DNA from: Vagococcus allomyrinae
Lineage (GTDB): Bacteria; Bacillota; Bacilli; Lactobacillales; Vagococcaceae
Direction of reading: 5' to 3'
NCBI RefSeq assembly: GCF_017829975.1
Contig: NZ_JAEEGA010000001.1
Span: 248,001-312,000, forward strand
Length of the DNA stretch: 64,000 nt
The translations under genes were made by a program, and so were the position numbers. The stretch's first letter is position 1, and the number at the start of each line of letters is the position of its first letter. Shown here piece by piece: positions 16,158-25,843 of this stretch. The notes under the pieces are model-generated. The model saw only the letters and a program-made list of their open reading frames with translations. It did no database searches and had not been told where the DNA came from.

Positions 16158-16934
16158 ATGGAAATTCAAGACTTTAATATGAAGATGTTTACAATGAAAG
16201 GTAAGAATGCGATTATTACAGGTGGTAACACAGGCTTAGGTCAAGCTTTTTCACTGGCTTTAGCAGAAGCTGGAGCAAATATTTTTATGCCGTCGATTAT
16301 GCCAGACGACCCGTCTTTTAATCAAACATTAGCAGCCCGTGGTGCAAAAACGGCTTATATGTATGCGGATATTACAAAAGAAGGTGTCCCTAAAGAGATT
16401 ATCGATAACTGTTTAGCAGAATTTGGTTCAGTTGACATTCTAATCAACTGTGCAGGCATTTGCCCAGTAGCCGATGTGTTAAGTTATGGCCGTGATAAGT
16501 GGGACGCCACAATTAACATTAATTTAACGGCAGCCTTTGAAATGAGTCATGAAGCTGCCAAGGTGATGATTCCCCAAAAGAGTGGTAAAATCATCAATAT
16601 TTGTTCGCTGTTTTCATTTTTAGGTGGCCAGTGGGCGCCGGCCTATGCTGCGTCAAAACACGGGATTGCGGGATTGACTAAAGCCTATTGTGATGAACTG
16701 GCTCAGTATAATATTCAAGTGAATGGCATTGCGCCTGGCTACTTTAAAACAGCAGTGGCACAAGCTTCCATCGAAGATACAGAACGTAACAAATGGATTG
16801 TTGACCATACACCAGAAGGGCGTTGGGGAGATGTGGCTGATTTAATGGGGGCGACGGTATTCTTGGCCTCAGAAGCCTCTCATTTTGTTAATGGTCATAT
16901 TTTAACCGTTGACGGTGGGTTTTTAGTCAGATAA
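16158..16934 (+). CDS. Short-chain dehydrogenase/reductase (YgcW-like)
   Basis: 258 residues, classical SDR. The cofactor loop is ITGGNTGLGQAFSLA, then NCAGIC; the catalytic tetrad Ser/Tyr/Lys is seen in ICSLFSFLGGQWAPAYAASKHG, and APGYFKT and VDGGFL close the fold. It resembles gluconate 5-dehydrogenase/2-deoxygluconate 3-dehydrogenase-type SDRs, to which E. coli YgcW also belongs. It should act on the same polyol/keto-sugar route as the oxidase and kinase beside it. ATG 16158 has AAGAAGG upstream. A hairpin follows the stop before the kinase gene. Confidence 0.88.
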   Translation: MEIQDFNMKMFTMKGKNAIITGGNTGLGQAFSLALAEAGANIFMPSIMPDDPSFNQTLAARGAKTAYMYADITKEGVPKEIIDNCLAEFGSVDILINCAGICPVADVLSYGRDKWDATININLTAAFEMSHEAAKVMIPQKSGKIINICSLFSFLGGQWAPAYAASKHGIAGLTKAYCDELAQYNIQVNGIAPGYFKTAVAQASIEDTERNKWIVDHTPEGRWGDVADLMGATVFLASEASHFVNGHILTVDGGFLVR

Positions 16935-16942
16935 TTGGCGTG

Positions 16943-16985
16943 AAAAAGTGGGCAACGACAAGGTTTAGCACTTGCTCACTTTTTT
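16943..16985 (+). terminator. Terminator-like hairpin between SDR and kinase genes
   Basis: AAAAAGTGGGCAA pairs with TTGCTCACTTTTT (one G-U) and the 3' arm ends in a T-run. It would lower transcription into the FGGY kinase, setting kinase dosage below that of the oxidase genes. It could act as an attenuator. Confidence 0.7.
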
Positions 16986-17044
16986 GCTCAATGTTAAACA
17001 GGTCATAAAGTTAATTATCCCAAAAATAGCATAAGGAGAACGTT

Positions 17045-18487
17045 ATGGAAAAACAATATATCGTTGGTATTGATGGCGGCAGTCAAAGTACCAAGATTGT
17101 CATATTTGATCTTGAAGGCAATATTGTCGGTGAGGGCAAGGAAAATCTACGGCCCATGCACCTGGCTAAAGACGGTGTTGTGGAGCATCCTGGGGATGAT
17201 TTGTGGGACTCACTTTGCTCGGCGGCTCAGCAGGCCATGGAGCAGTTTGGTCTGCGAAAAAATAACATCGTCGGCATCGGGCTAGGATCAATTCGCTGTT
17301 GTCGGGTGCTTTTAAAAGCGGATGGCTCATTGGCACAGCCGATTATCAATTGGATGGATAAACGCGTGGCTACCCCTTACGTACACGATAATCCAGAGGT
17401 GAAATATGTCACCTCAACGAATGGTTATCTGACCCATCGCTTAACAGGTGAGTTTAAAGATAATATTGGCAATCATTTTGGGCAATGGCCTGTGGATTAT
17501 GAAACATGGCAATGGTCAAGAGATCAAGAGGTGTTGAATCAGTATAACTTACCAGAGGAAATGCTTTTTGAAGTGGTCAAACCGGGAGATATTTTGGGGT
17601 ATATTACGAAAGAAGCTAGTGCTAAAACTGGTTTTCCAGAAGGGTTGCCGTTAATCGCCACTACCAGTGATAAAGCTGTTGAGGGGCTAGGGGCAGGCTT
17701 GATTCGAGAGACAAGCGGGTTTGTCTCTCTAGGAACCTACATCAGCAGCATGGTAACAGGTGTTGAGATGCCAAAAGATGCGGTTAACTACTGGGGAATT
17801 ATGTCCTCAATTCCTGATAAATATGCTTATGAAGGGTATGGGATTCGTCGTGGTATGTGGACGGTTTCTTGGTATAAGGATCTTTTAGGTGGAAAAATCA
17901 GTATTCGAGCCAATTATCAAGGTGTGTCAGAAGAAGAGTATCTGAATGAGCAAGCTCAGCATGTCCCTGCCGGTAGCGACGGGTTGATGACGGTTTTGGA
18001 TTGGCTAGCTAATCCTTGGGAGCCTTTTAAACGAGGAATGATGATTGGGTTTAATGCCCATCATGATTACCGTTATATGTATCGGTCGATTTTAGAGGGC
18101 ATCGCCTATACGATGAAGAACAATGTCACCAATATGACAATGGAATTAGGCAAAGAAATCGATGAAGTGATCGTCACCGGTGGCGGTTCAAACAGTGACT
18201 TAATGATGCAAATTTTTGCCGATGTTTTTAATTTACCAATCAAGCGAAATGTGGTAAATGGCAGTGCTAGTGTGGGAGCTGCCATCAATGCGGCTGTTGG
18301 CTTGGGGATTTATGATTCTTATGAGGAAGCTGTTGCTAAAATGGTCAAAGTAAAAGATGTCTTTACACCGATACCAGAAAATGTGGTAGTTTATCAACAG
18401 CTTAATGAAGGGGTTTATCAAGGATTGGCTGCTTACACAGATCCACTTTTAAAAACAACCTTTGATATCTTACATCCAGAAAAATAA
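17045..18487 (+). CDS. FGGY family carbohydrate kinase (YgcE-like)
   Basis: 480 residues. The ATPase-fold phosphate-1 loop IVGIDGGSQSTKIVIFD opens the protein, NWMDKR and TSNDK-like TTSDKAVEGLG follow, and the C-terminal VIVTGGGSNSDLMMQIFADV is the FGGY signature with the adenosine site. It phosphorylates a sugar or polyol after import; the clade (xylulokinase-like) is clear but not the substrate. E. coli ygcE is a kinase of this family in the corresponding locus. ATG 17045 follows AAGGAG. Its product is a plausible inducer for the SIS domain of the regulator at 11925. Confidence 0.9.
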   Translation: MEKQYIVGIDGGSQSTKIVIFDLEGNIVGEGKENLRPMHLAKDGVVEHPGDDLWDSLCSAAQQAMEQFGLRKNNIVGIGLGSIRCCRVLLKADGSLAQPIINWMDKRVATPYVHDNPEVKYVTSTNGYLTHRLTGEFKDNIGNHFGQWPVDYETWQWSRDQEVLNQYNLPEEMLFEVVKPGDILGYITKEASAKTGFPEGLPLIATTSDKAVEGLGAGLIRETSGFVSLGTYISSMVTGVEMPKDAVNYWGIMSSIPDKYAYEGYGIRRGMWTVSWYKDLLGGKISIRANYQGVSEEEYLNEQAQHVPAGSDGLMTVLDWLANPWEPFKRGMMIGFNAHHDYRYMYRSILEGIAYTMKNNVTNMTMELGKEIDEVIVTGGGSNSDLMMQIFADVFNLPIKRNVVNGSASVGAAINAAVGLGIYDSYEEAVAKMVKVKDVFTPIPENVVVYQQLNEGVYQGLAAYTDPLLKTTFDILHPEK

Positions 18488-18570
18488 ATCCGTCGAGTTT
18501 GAATACTCTATTTAATAGGTGAGATGGCATGGCATCAAGTAAGGCTATCAGACAATAGTGGCGGGAAAAT

Positions 18571-18606
18571 AAAGGACTAAATGCTGTTTTGGCATTTAGC
18601 CTTTTT
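18571..18606 (+). terminator. Terminator of the ygc-type operon
   Basis: GGACTAAATGC and GCATTTAGCC form a stem, the 3' arm running into CTTTTT. It ends the kinase transcript just before the opuC genes. Confidence 0.8.
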
Positions 18607-18631
18607 CCACATAGCTAGAAGGAGGGGCAAA

Positions 18632-19738
18632 ATGATTGAATTTAGTGGCGTTGAAAAGCATTATAGTGGGACCTCAGCCGTTGAAAAGCTGGATTTGACT
18701 ATTGAGGATAATCAATTTATTTGCATCATTGGAACGAGTGGCAGTGGTAAGACCACCTTGTTGCGCATGATTAACCGCATGATTGAACCTTCTGCAGGAG
18801 ACATTCGCATTAATGGTGTCAGTACGACGAGTCTGAATGAAGATGAGCTACGCCGGAAAATCGGCTATGTGATTCAAAATATTGGGTTATTTCCCCATAT
18901 GAGCATTCGGGATAATGTGATGATCGTGCCCAAATTATTAAAATGGACTGACAGCCAAAAAAATGGCATCGCTGAAGAATTGATTCAAAAAGTTGAATTA
19001 CCCCTCGATTACTTGGAGCGTAAGCCGAAAAACCTGTCAGGAGGACAACAACAGCGAATTGGCGTAATCCGCGCTTTAGCAGCTAATCAGGACATTATCT
19101 TAATGGATGAACCCTTTGGTGCTTTGGATCCGATTACCCGGGAAGCCCTACAAGAGATGATAAAAAAATTACAAAAAGAGATGAAAAAGACCATTGTGTT
19201 TGTGACCCATGACATTGAAGAAGCCCTTAAACTTTCAGATAAAATGATTATTATGGATCACGGAAAGGTGGTTCAATATGATACGACAGAGGTGATTTTA
19301 AGCCAACCTGCCAATGAATTTGTTGAAGAATTGTTAGGAAAACGCAAACGTCAAAATTTTATTGGCAATGACATACGAGTCGGGGATTTGATGGCCAGTC
19401 AAGTAGAAGCGGTCTCCTTGAGTCAGTCAATCGTGGCTGCTATCAAACAAATGACTGATAAAAAAGTGGATACCCTCTTAGTCGTGGATGATGAGCGGCA
19501 CTTAAAAGGATTTATTGATATTAAAAGCATTAATCAGGTTGATAAAATGAAAACCGTTTACGAGATTATGGAGACAGAAACTGCTAGTGTCAATCAAAAC
19601 GAAAAAGTGAAAGATGTGGTCGAGCCCTTATTAAGCATGGCTTTAAAATATTTACCAGTTGTGGATGATGAAAATCATTTAGTTGGAATCATGACGCGTT
19701 CTTCTTTAGTGTCGTTGATTTACGAACAGTTGAAGTAG
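18632..19738 (+). CDS. opuCA: Osmoprotectant (glycine betaine/carnitine/choline) ABC transporter ATPase
   Basis: 368 residues: an ABC ATPase with Walker A IGTSGSGKTT, signature LSGGQQQR and Walker B IILMDEPFGALD, followed by two CBS domains (about 250-368) as in OpuCA/ProV-type proteins, where CBS domains sense ionic strength or cyclic di-AMP. ATG 18632 has the strong site AAGGAGGGG; a longer frame from 18581 begins inside the preceding terminator and is rejected. First gene of a four-gene operon for uptake of compatible solutes. Confidence 0.93.
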   Translation: MIEFSGVEKHYSGTSAVEKLDLTIEDNQFICIIGTSGSGKTTLLRMINRMIEPSAGDIRINGVSTTSLNEDELRRKIGYVIQNIGLFPHMSIRDNVMIVPKLLKWTDSQKNGIAEELIQKVELPLDYLERKPKNLSGGQQQRIGVIRALAANQDIILMDEPFGALDPITREALQEMIKKLQKEMKKTIVFVTHDIEEALKLSDKMIIMDHGKVVQYDTTEVILSQPANEFVEELLGKRKRQNFIGNDIRVGDLMASQVEAVSLSQSIVAAIKQMTDKKVDTLLVVDDERHLKGFIDIKSINQVDKMKTVYEIMETETASVNQNEKVKDVVEPLLSMALKYLPVVDDENHLVGIMTRSSLVSLIYEQLK

Positions 19739-19747
19739 GTGAGGGAA

Positions 19748-20371
19748 GTGAGTCAGTTTTGGCAGCAGTATGGCAGCGAGATTTTGTTGAAATTATGGGA
19801 GCATCTGTATATTTCTTTTAGTGCAATTATACTTGGCGTAATCGTGGCCATTCCATTAGGGGCCTTGTTGACCCGTCTAAAAAAAGGGGCCGAAACGCTT
19901 ATTAATGTGGTGGGCTTTTTACAAACAATCCCCTCGCTGGCGTTGTTGTCCCTAATGATTCCCATTTTTGGCATTGGAAAAGGATCAGCGATTGCGGCAT
20001 TGTTTTTGTATTCGCTTTTACCAATCGTGCGAAATACCTATGTTGGCATTCAGGGCGTTGACCCAACTTATTTAGATGCTGCCAAAGGCATGGGAATGTC
20101 TAAATGGCATCGTTTGCTTAAAGTGGAGCTGCCTTTATCCTTTAGCGTGATTCTTTCAGGCGTTAAACAGTCAGCAGTTTATGTGATTTCATGGACAACG
20201 TTAGCCGCTTATATTGGGGCAGGTGGCTTGGGTGATTTTATTTTTAACGGCTTAACGTTGTATCGCCTAGATTTAATCCTAATGGGCATTATTCCCATCA
20301 CCCTCCTGGCGTTGCTAACCGATGGAGTGTTGCGTTATGTTGAAAATCGATATGTGGAAGGGGGGAGATGA
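19748..20371 (+). CDS. opuCB: Osmoprotectant ABC transporter permease
   Basis: About 207 residues with five or six membrane helices and the EAA-like loop YLDAAKGMGMSKWHRLLKVELP that docks to the ATPase. The OpuCB/OpuCD type is clear from GFLQTIPSLALLSLMIP. Start choice: GTG 19739 abuts the upstream stop without a ribosome site, whereas GTG 19748 lies 6 bases behind AGGTG and gives a family-like N-terminus (VSQFWQQYG). Partner of the permease at 21278. Confidence 0.9.
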   Translation: MSQFWQQYGSEILLKLWEHLYISFSAIILGVIVAIPLGALLTRLKKGAETLINVVGFLQTIPSLALLSLMIPIFGIGKGSAIAALFLYSLLPIVRNTYVGIQGVDPTYLDAAKGMGMSKWHRLLKVELPLSFSVILSGVKQSAVYVISWTTLAAYIGAGGLGDFIFNGLTLYRLDLILMGIIPITLLALLTDGVLRYVENRYVEGGR

Positions 20372-20372
20372 G

Positions 20373-21281
20373 ATGAAAAAATGGTTCGTCGTCATCGGTT
20401 TTCTTAGTTTATTTAGTTTTTTTGTTGTGACGGCAGCAACTGATCAGGATGACACGATCACGGTTTCTGGAGGTGTGACGTCAGAATCACAGATTTTAGG
20501 AAACATCGTCGTGGAACTATTAAGCCATTATACCGACAAAAAGGTGGTCTTTTTAAATAATCTAGGTTCAGCTAACATGATGCAAGCCGCCATGGAGCGA
20601 GGCGATTTGGATATTGCTTCCCCTCGATATACAGGAACGGATTTAGTTGGGACCTTAAATTTATCGGTTGAAAAAGACCCGGATAAAGCCTTAAAGATAG
20701 TTCAAAAAGAATTCCAAGATCGCTATGGGTTTAAATGGTTTCCAAGTTACGGTTTTTCCAATCAGTTTACCTTTATGGTTACTAGAGAAACAGCGGAAAA
20801 ATATAGTTTGAACAAGGTCAGTGATTTACAAAAATATGGAAAGCAATTAAATTTGGGAACGGACCAAACTTGGTATAAACGAGAAGGGGATGGTTATCAG
20901 GCTTTTACTGAGGCCTATCAAATGACCTTTAAGCGGGTCTATCCAATGCAAGTTGGCTTGTTATATGATGCCTTGATGATAAAGGAATTGGATGTTATTT
21001 TAGGTTATTCAACTGACGGGCGGGTCGCCAGCTATGATTTAGTGATGTTGGAAGATGATCGCAGCTTTTTTCCGCCTTATACCTGTAGTTTAGTGGCCAC
21101 AGCAAAGGTCTTGGAAGACAACCCACAACTGGAAGAAGTGTTGCTTAAATTGGAAAATACAATTACAACGGAAACGATGCAACAAATGAATGGTGCGTCC
21201 GATAGTCAATTAGTGGAGCCGGCTTTAATTGCCAAAGAATTTTTAGAAGCTCATCAGTATTTTGAGGAGGAAAGAGAATGA
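20373..21281 (+). CDS. opuCC: Osmoprotectant ABC transporter substrate-binding protein
   Basis: 302 residues, one N-terminal hydrophobic segment and an OpuAC/OpuCC-type binding domain (TVSGGVTSESQILGNIV, then DIASPRYTGTDLVGTL, FFPPYTCSLVA). B. subtilis OpuCC is a lipoprotein; here the hydrophobic segment ends LFSFFVVTAATDQDD with no cysteine, so the protein is either held by its N-terminal helix or released by signal peptidase I. ATG 20373 sits after GGGGGGAGATGAG. It overlaps opuCD by 4 bases. Confidence 0.9.
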   Translation: MKKWFVVIGFLSLFSFFVVTAATDQDDTITVSGGVTSESQILGNIVVELLSHYTDKKVVFLNNLGSANMMQAAMERGDLDIASPRYTGTDLVGTLNLSVEKDPDKALKIVQKEFQDRYGFKWFPSYGFSNQFTFMVTRETAEKYSLNKVSDLQKYGKQLNLGTDQTWYKREGDGYQAFTEAYQMTFKRVYPMQVGLLYDALMIKELDVILGYSTDGRVASYDLVMLEDDRSFFPPYTCSLVATAKVLEDNPQLEEVLLKLENTITTETMQQMNGASDSQLVEPALIAKEFLEAHQYFEEERE

Positions 21282-21907
21282 TTCAGGAATTAATGAATTA
21301 TGTGAGTACAAATGCCTCCTACATCATCAATCAATTTGCAATTCACATCTACATTTCGGTCATTGGTGTGGTTCTAACGCTTATCGTTGGCTTTCCTCTT
21401 GGCGTTTTTTTATCAGTCAATCAGAAGGTGGCTACCTTGGTGATTGGCATGATCAATGTGATTCAAACCATACCCTCAATCGGGATGTTAACGGTCTTGT
21501 TGATCGTCATGGGATTGGGGAAAAATACGGTAATAGCGACTGTTTTTTTGTATTCGTTATTGCCAATTGTCAACAATACTTATGTCGGGTTGAACAATGT
21601 GGATCCTGTCTATGTGGACAGTGCTCGCGGCGTTGGAATGAGTCGTTTTCAAGTGTTATACATGGTTAAGGTACCCTTGGCCTTGCCAGTTATTTTAGCA
21701 GGTGTTCGCAACGCTTTGGTTATTTCAGTGGGGATCACCACCATCGGCTCCTTTGTTGGAGCGGGCGGCCTAGGTGATATTATTTTAAGGGGGATCACTA
21801 TTACCGATGGCAAATCGATTATTTTTGTCGGGGCCTTTTTATGCGCTCTGATTGCCTTAGGGATGGACCGAGTGTTTAATTGGTTGGTGAAACAGGAGAA
21901 TGAGTAA
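21278..21907 (+). CDS. opuCD: Osmoprotectant ABC transporter permease
   Basis: 209 residues, membrane permease homologous to the one at 19748 (both have the IQTIPS or LQTIPS segment, NTYVG, and DSARGVGMSRFQVLYMVKVP as the EAA-type loop). ATG 21278 lies after GAGGAGGAAAGAGA and overlaps the stop of opuCC (ATGA). It completes the OpuCA-CB-CC-CD order known from Bacillus and Listeria. A strong terminator follows. Confidence 0.92.
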   Translation: MIQELMNYVSTNASYIINQFAIHIYISVIGVVLTLIVGFPLGVFLSVNQKVATLVIGMINVIQTIPSIGMLTVLLIVMGLGKNTVIATVFLYSLLPIVNNTYVGLNNVDPVYVDSARGVGMSRFQVLYMVKVPLALPVILAGVRNALVISVGITTIGSFVGAGGLGDIILRGITITDGKSIIFVGAFLCALIALGMDRVFNWLVKQENE

Positions 21908-21928
21908 TTGTAGGACCAACTTAAGCCT

Positions 21929-21970
21929 AAAAGAGCAAGCCATCCAATTAAAAGGACGGCTTGCTTTTTG
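21929..21970. terminator. Bidirectional terminator after opuCD
   Basis: AAGAGCAAGCCATCC and GGACGGCTTGCTTTT form a long stem with one mismatch, with T-run on + and A/T on -. It separates the opuC operon from the convergent GH1 gene. Confidence 0.85.
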
Positions 21971-22005
21971 CTGTTTTATTAAGTTGCATCGGTCAGTGGT
22001 TGACT

Positions 22006-23517
<1,512 letters not shown>

Positions 23518-23714
23518 TTATGACTGTGATAAGTGGATTGGTATTTGTCACAATCATCAGCGTGATTAAATCATACCCTTCTGTTTGCGATTTGGCAATA
23601 TTGAATTCATGGGAGATAGTTGTCTTAGAATGATCAGTTTCTAATTGTGACAAGTTGAATAAGTATGATATCCTTGAAGAGATAAACTAAATGGCGATTG
23701 GGGGAATAGTAGTT

Positions 23715-24137
23715 ATGAGTGATATCTGTACATTGGCCTTGAGAATTGCCAAAAAGGCTCATTACGGGCAAGTTGATAAAGGGGGAATCGAGTATATTCA
23801 ACACCCTATTTATGTTGCCAATCAAATGGAGACCGATGAAGAAAAGGCAGTTGCTCTGTTGCATGACGTCATTGAAGCCTCAAATTATGGCGTAAATGAT
23901 TTACGTAAAAGTGGGTTTCCAGAAACGGTTGTCCAGGCGGTAGATCTATTGACGAAGAGGCCAGAAGTAGCTTATGCTGATTACTTAGCTTTGATCAAAG
24001 AGAATCCGCTAGCTAAAGCAGTCAAGTTGGCAGAATTGAAACACAATACTGATTTAAGTCGTATCTCAGAAATTGGCTTGGCAGATTTTGAGAGAATTGA
24101 AGCGTATCAACAAGCCATTGACTATTTAAACACGTAG
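23715..24137 (+). CDS. HD-domain phosphohydrolase, small RelA/SpoT hydrolase-like
   Basis: About 140 residues. HPIYVANQM, ALLHDVIEAS and VKLAELKHNTDL correspond to the H...HD...D metal-binding motifs of the (p)ppGpp hydrolase HD domain, without synthetase or TGS domains, so it belongs with small stand-alone MESH1-like or HD proteins. The natural substrate is not certain. ATG 23715 is 10 bases behind GGGGG; the upstream in-frame ATG 23691 has no ribosome site. Monocistronic, with a terminator behind it. Confidence 0.8.
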   Translation: MSDICTLALRIAKKAHYGQVDKGGIEYIQHPIYVANQMETDEEKAVALLHDVIEASNYGVNDLRKSGFPETVVQAVDLLTKRPEVAYADYLALIKENPLAKAVKLAELKHNTDLSRISEIGLADFERIEAYQQAIDYLNT

Positions 24138-24173
24138 GGTGAATTCGTGAGGGAATCAACTAATTGTCATGAG

Positions 24174-24216
24174 AAAAAACAGCATCTGGGAGAGTGCTCT
24201 CAGCTGCTGTTTTTTT
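24174..24216 (+). terminator. Terminator after the HD-domain gene
   Basis: AAAAAACAGCA-T-CTGGGAGAG pairs with CTCTCAG-C-TGCTGTTTTTTT, a long stem with a strong T-run. Confidence 0.9.
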
Positions 24217-24255
24217 CGATGGTTGTATGAATAATTCTAAGTGAATAGCCGTGGA

Positions 24256-24768
24256 TTATTCTTTTAATAAGTCTTCAAACCAGGCTAAATTGACCTGATG
24301 ATGGGCGCGAGAATTTTCTAACATCTGTTTGAAATGAACTGGCAAACCCTGATCTTGCTTGATGGAACGCTCTAATAAGGTAATCTTTTTGCGGCATTCA
24401 GCTATTTGTTCTTGAATAATTTGTTGAAATTTGTCTTTGGGATAATCTTCTGCAAAGAGCATGGCTCCGTAAAAGGATAAATTGATATACTCTGATTTTA
24501 CCCCGAATTTGTACATCAGTTTGTCAAACTCTATTTCACCAAGCTGGGTAATTCGATAATGTTGTGCCTCTCTGTCTGTGGCTTGTTTGACTATGTCCAC
24601 TTTTTCAATGAGTTTTTTTTCTTCGAGCTGTTGTAAGTTATAATAGAATGAGCCTTTGGTGAAATTGACGATGTACTGATAGTGCCGTTCTTCCATGAGG
24701 GAAAGTAATTCATAGCCATAGGCATTCGGCTGCTGCTTAAGCAATCCCAAAATAATTAGTGGTATCAT
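24256..24768 (-). CDS. PadR family transcriptional regulator
   Basis: 170 residues. The N-terminal winged helix is typical (LIILGLLKQQPNAYGYELL, TKGSFYYNLQQLEEKKLI, REAQHYRITQLGE), followed by a helical Vir_act_alpha_C-type domain for dimerisation. ATG 24768 follows AGGAGG with 7 bases spacing. It is the second gene of an operon with the esterase at 24794 (25-base gap), so it probably regulates its own operon through the palindromes at 25684-25728. Confidence 0.9.
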   Translation of the reverse strand: MIPLIILGLLKQQPNAYGYELLSLMEERHYQYIVNFTKGSFYYNLQQLEEKKLIEKVDIVKQATDREAQHYRITQLGEIEFDKLMYKFGVKSEYINLSFYGAMLFAEDYPKDKFQQIIQEQIAECRKKITLLERSIKQDQGLPVHFKQMLENSRAHHQVNLAWFEDLLKE

Positions 24769-24793
24769 CTTTTAACCTCCTGGTATGTCAGTG

Positions 24794-25648
24794 TTATGCT
24801 TGTTTTTGATACAAGGCAGCTACTCTGGCTTCAAATTCAGAATAGGGGATTTCCCCCATAGCCATCTCCAAACTGGCTAAGTAGATCTTTTCATTTTGAG
24901 TATGTGGTCTTTTAGCCATGTCACTCAGGGTTTTTTCTTCATGAGGTAAAGGGGCAAGCACGTGTTGTTGGTGCTGAAAGGCTTCAAAATATCGCAAACC
25001 GAAACGCCGTTGAGAAATAGCATCAAGATGAATCCCATCAGGGTTAGAGGTTAGTTCAGCGGCTGTGACAAAATAGCAATTCCCTTGTTCGAAGGCGAAT
25101 CGTTGCAGAGCATCATTGATCGTTTGGTATTCTTTGCAGCCTGCTCCAAAGCCAATTTCCCCTAAATAATTGCCTAACCCCCCAATAATCAACGGCAGGT
25201 CTGGTGCGGCTAATTCTTTCCTTAAAGCCTTGACGATGACTAAGAGTTTGTCGTAATAATCAGTAGTGCCACCAGCCATGCTGTTACTTTCACCTTGATG
25301 CCAAAGGAGACCTGATAGCTGACTGTTTTTCATGGCAAACTTTGCTTGAGAGATGGCATGCTGAAACAGCGCTCCTTCTGGCTGCCAATCTTCGATGGGA
25401 CTGCCACCTTCTGCACAAGGGATTAAGCCGATGATTTCTTCTTGATGAGCGCTGGACCAAGCATCTGCAAATGAAGAAGCCAAGCTGACACCTGCCACAG
25501 GTCGATCATAGTTGATTGGTTCGGTCATCATTTGCCAGCGACCGTTGCGCAACATTTGGATTCGTTCGTTATAGATTGGAGGGACCTGGGAGACAAACCC
25601 TCGCCCAGCCATATTGGATTGCCCTAACATTAAAAATGAGTGTATCAT
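24794..25648 (-). CDS. Sialate O-acetylesterase-like (SASA/DUF303) carbohydrate esterase
   Basis: 284 residues, no signal peptide, so it acts in the cytoplasm. The SGNH-like blocks are present: MLGQSNMAGRG with the nucleophile Ser (residue 11), LLWHQGESN, IGGLG, and the Asp/His pair in NPDGIHLDAISQ. Such enzymes remove acetyl groups from sialic acids, xylan or other glycans. Downstream in the operon is its presumed PadR regulator. The promoter carries a palindromic operator. The substrate is unknown. Confidence 0.87.
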   Translation of the reverse strand: MIHSFLMLGQSNMAGRGFVSQVPPIYNERIQMLRNGRWQMMTEPINYDRPVAGVSLASSFADAWSSAHQEEIIGLIPCAEGGSPIEDWQPEGALFQHAISQAKFAMKNSQLSGLLWHQGESNSMAGGTTDYYDKLLVIVKALRKELAAPDLPLIIGGLGNYLGEIGFGAGCKEYQTINDALQRFAFEQGNCYFVTAAELTSNPDGIHLDAISQRRFGLRYFEAFQHQQHVLAPLPHEEKTLSDMAKRPHTQNEKIYLASLEMAMGEIPYSEFEARVAALYQKQA

Positions 25649-25683
25649 AGTTGTGCCTTCTTTCTGCGTTTATCACTGCCAGA

Positions 25684-25735
25684 GTCTAATTAGACCTTGG
25701 CATCTTTATTATAGTCTAATTAGACTATATGTCAA
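25684..25735 (-). promoter_or_regulatory. Consensus promoter with palindromic operator in the spacer, esterase-padR operon
   Basis: On the - strand TTGACA (25735-25730), 16-base spacer, TATAAT (25713-25708). The 18-bp perfect palindrome ATAGTCTAATTAGACTAT (25711-25728) fills the spacer and enters the -10. A second copy of its core, GTCTAATTAGAC (25684-25695), lies just past the transcription start; centres are 30 bp apart, about three helical turns. A repressor bound here would block RNA polymerase; the PadR protein encoded in the operon is the obvious candidate. Confidence 0.85.
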
Positions 25736-25803
25736 ATGGGCTATTGGGATTATTGGCGTACTTTCGGTTAGTCATCTTTCCATTTAACCAGATATGCTCA
25801 ATC

Positions 25804-25838
25804 TAAAAAAACTAGAAACCAAGTTGGCTCTAGTTTTT
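25804..25838 (-). terminator. Terminator of the Asp-box membrane protein gene
   Basis: On the - strand AAAAACTAGA-GCC pairs with GGT-TTCTAGTTTTTTT and ends in a long T-run, directly after the stop at 25844. Confidence 0.85.
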
Positions 25839-25843
25839 GACGG

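Noticed and set aside
21262-21669. Open frame of 135 codons inside opuCD
   Set aside because: Shifted frame within a clear permease gene; its composition (many Cys, Trp, His, Ser) is typical of a shadow frame.
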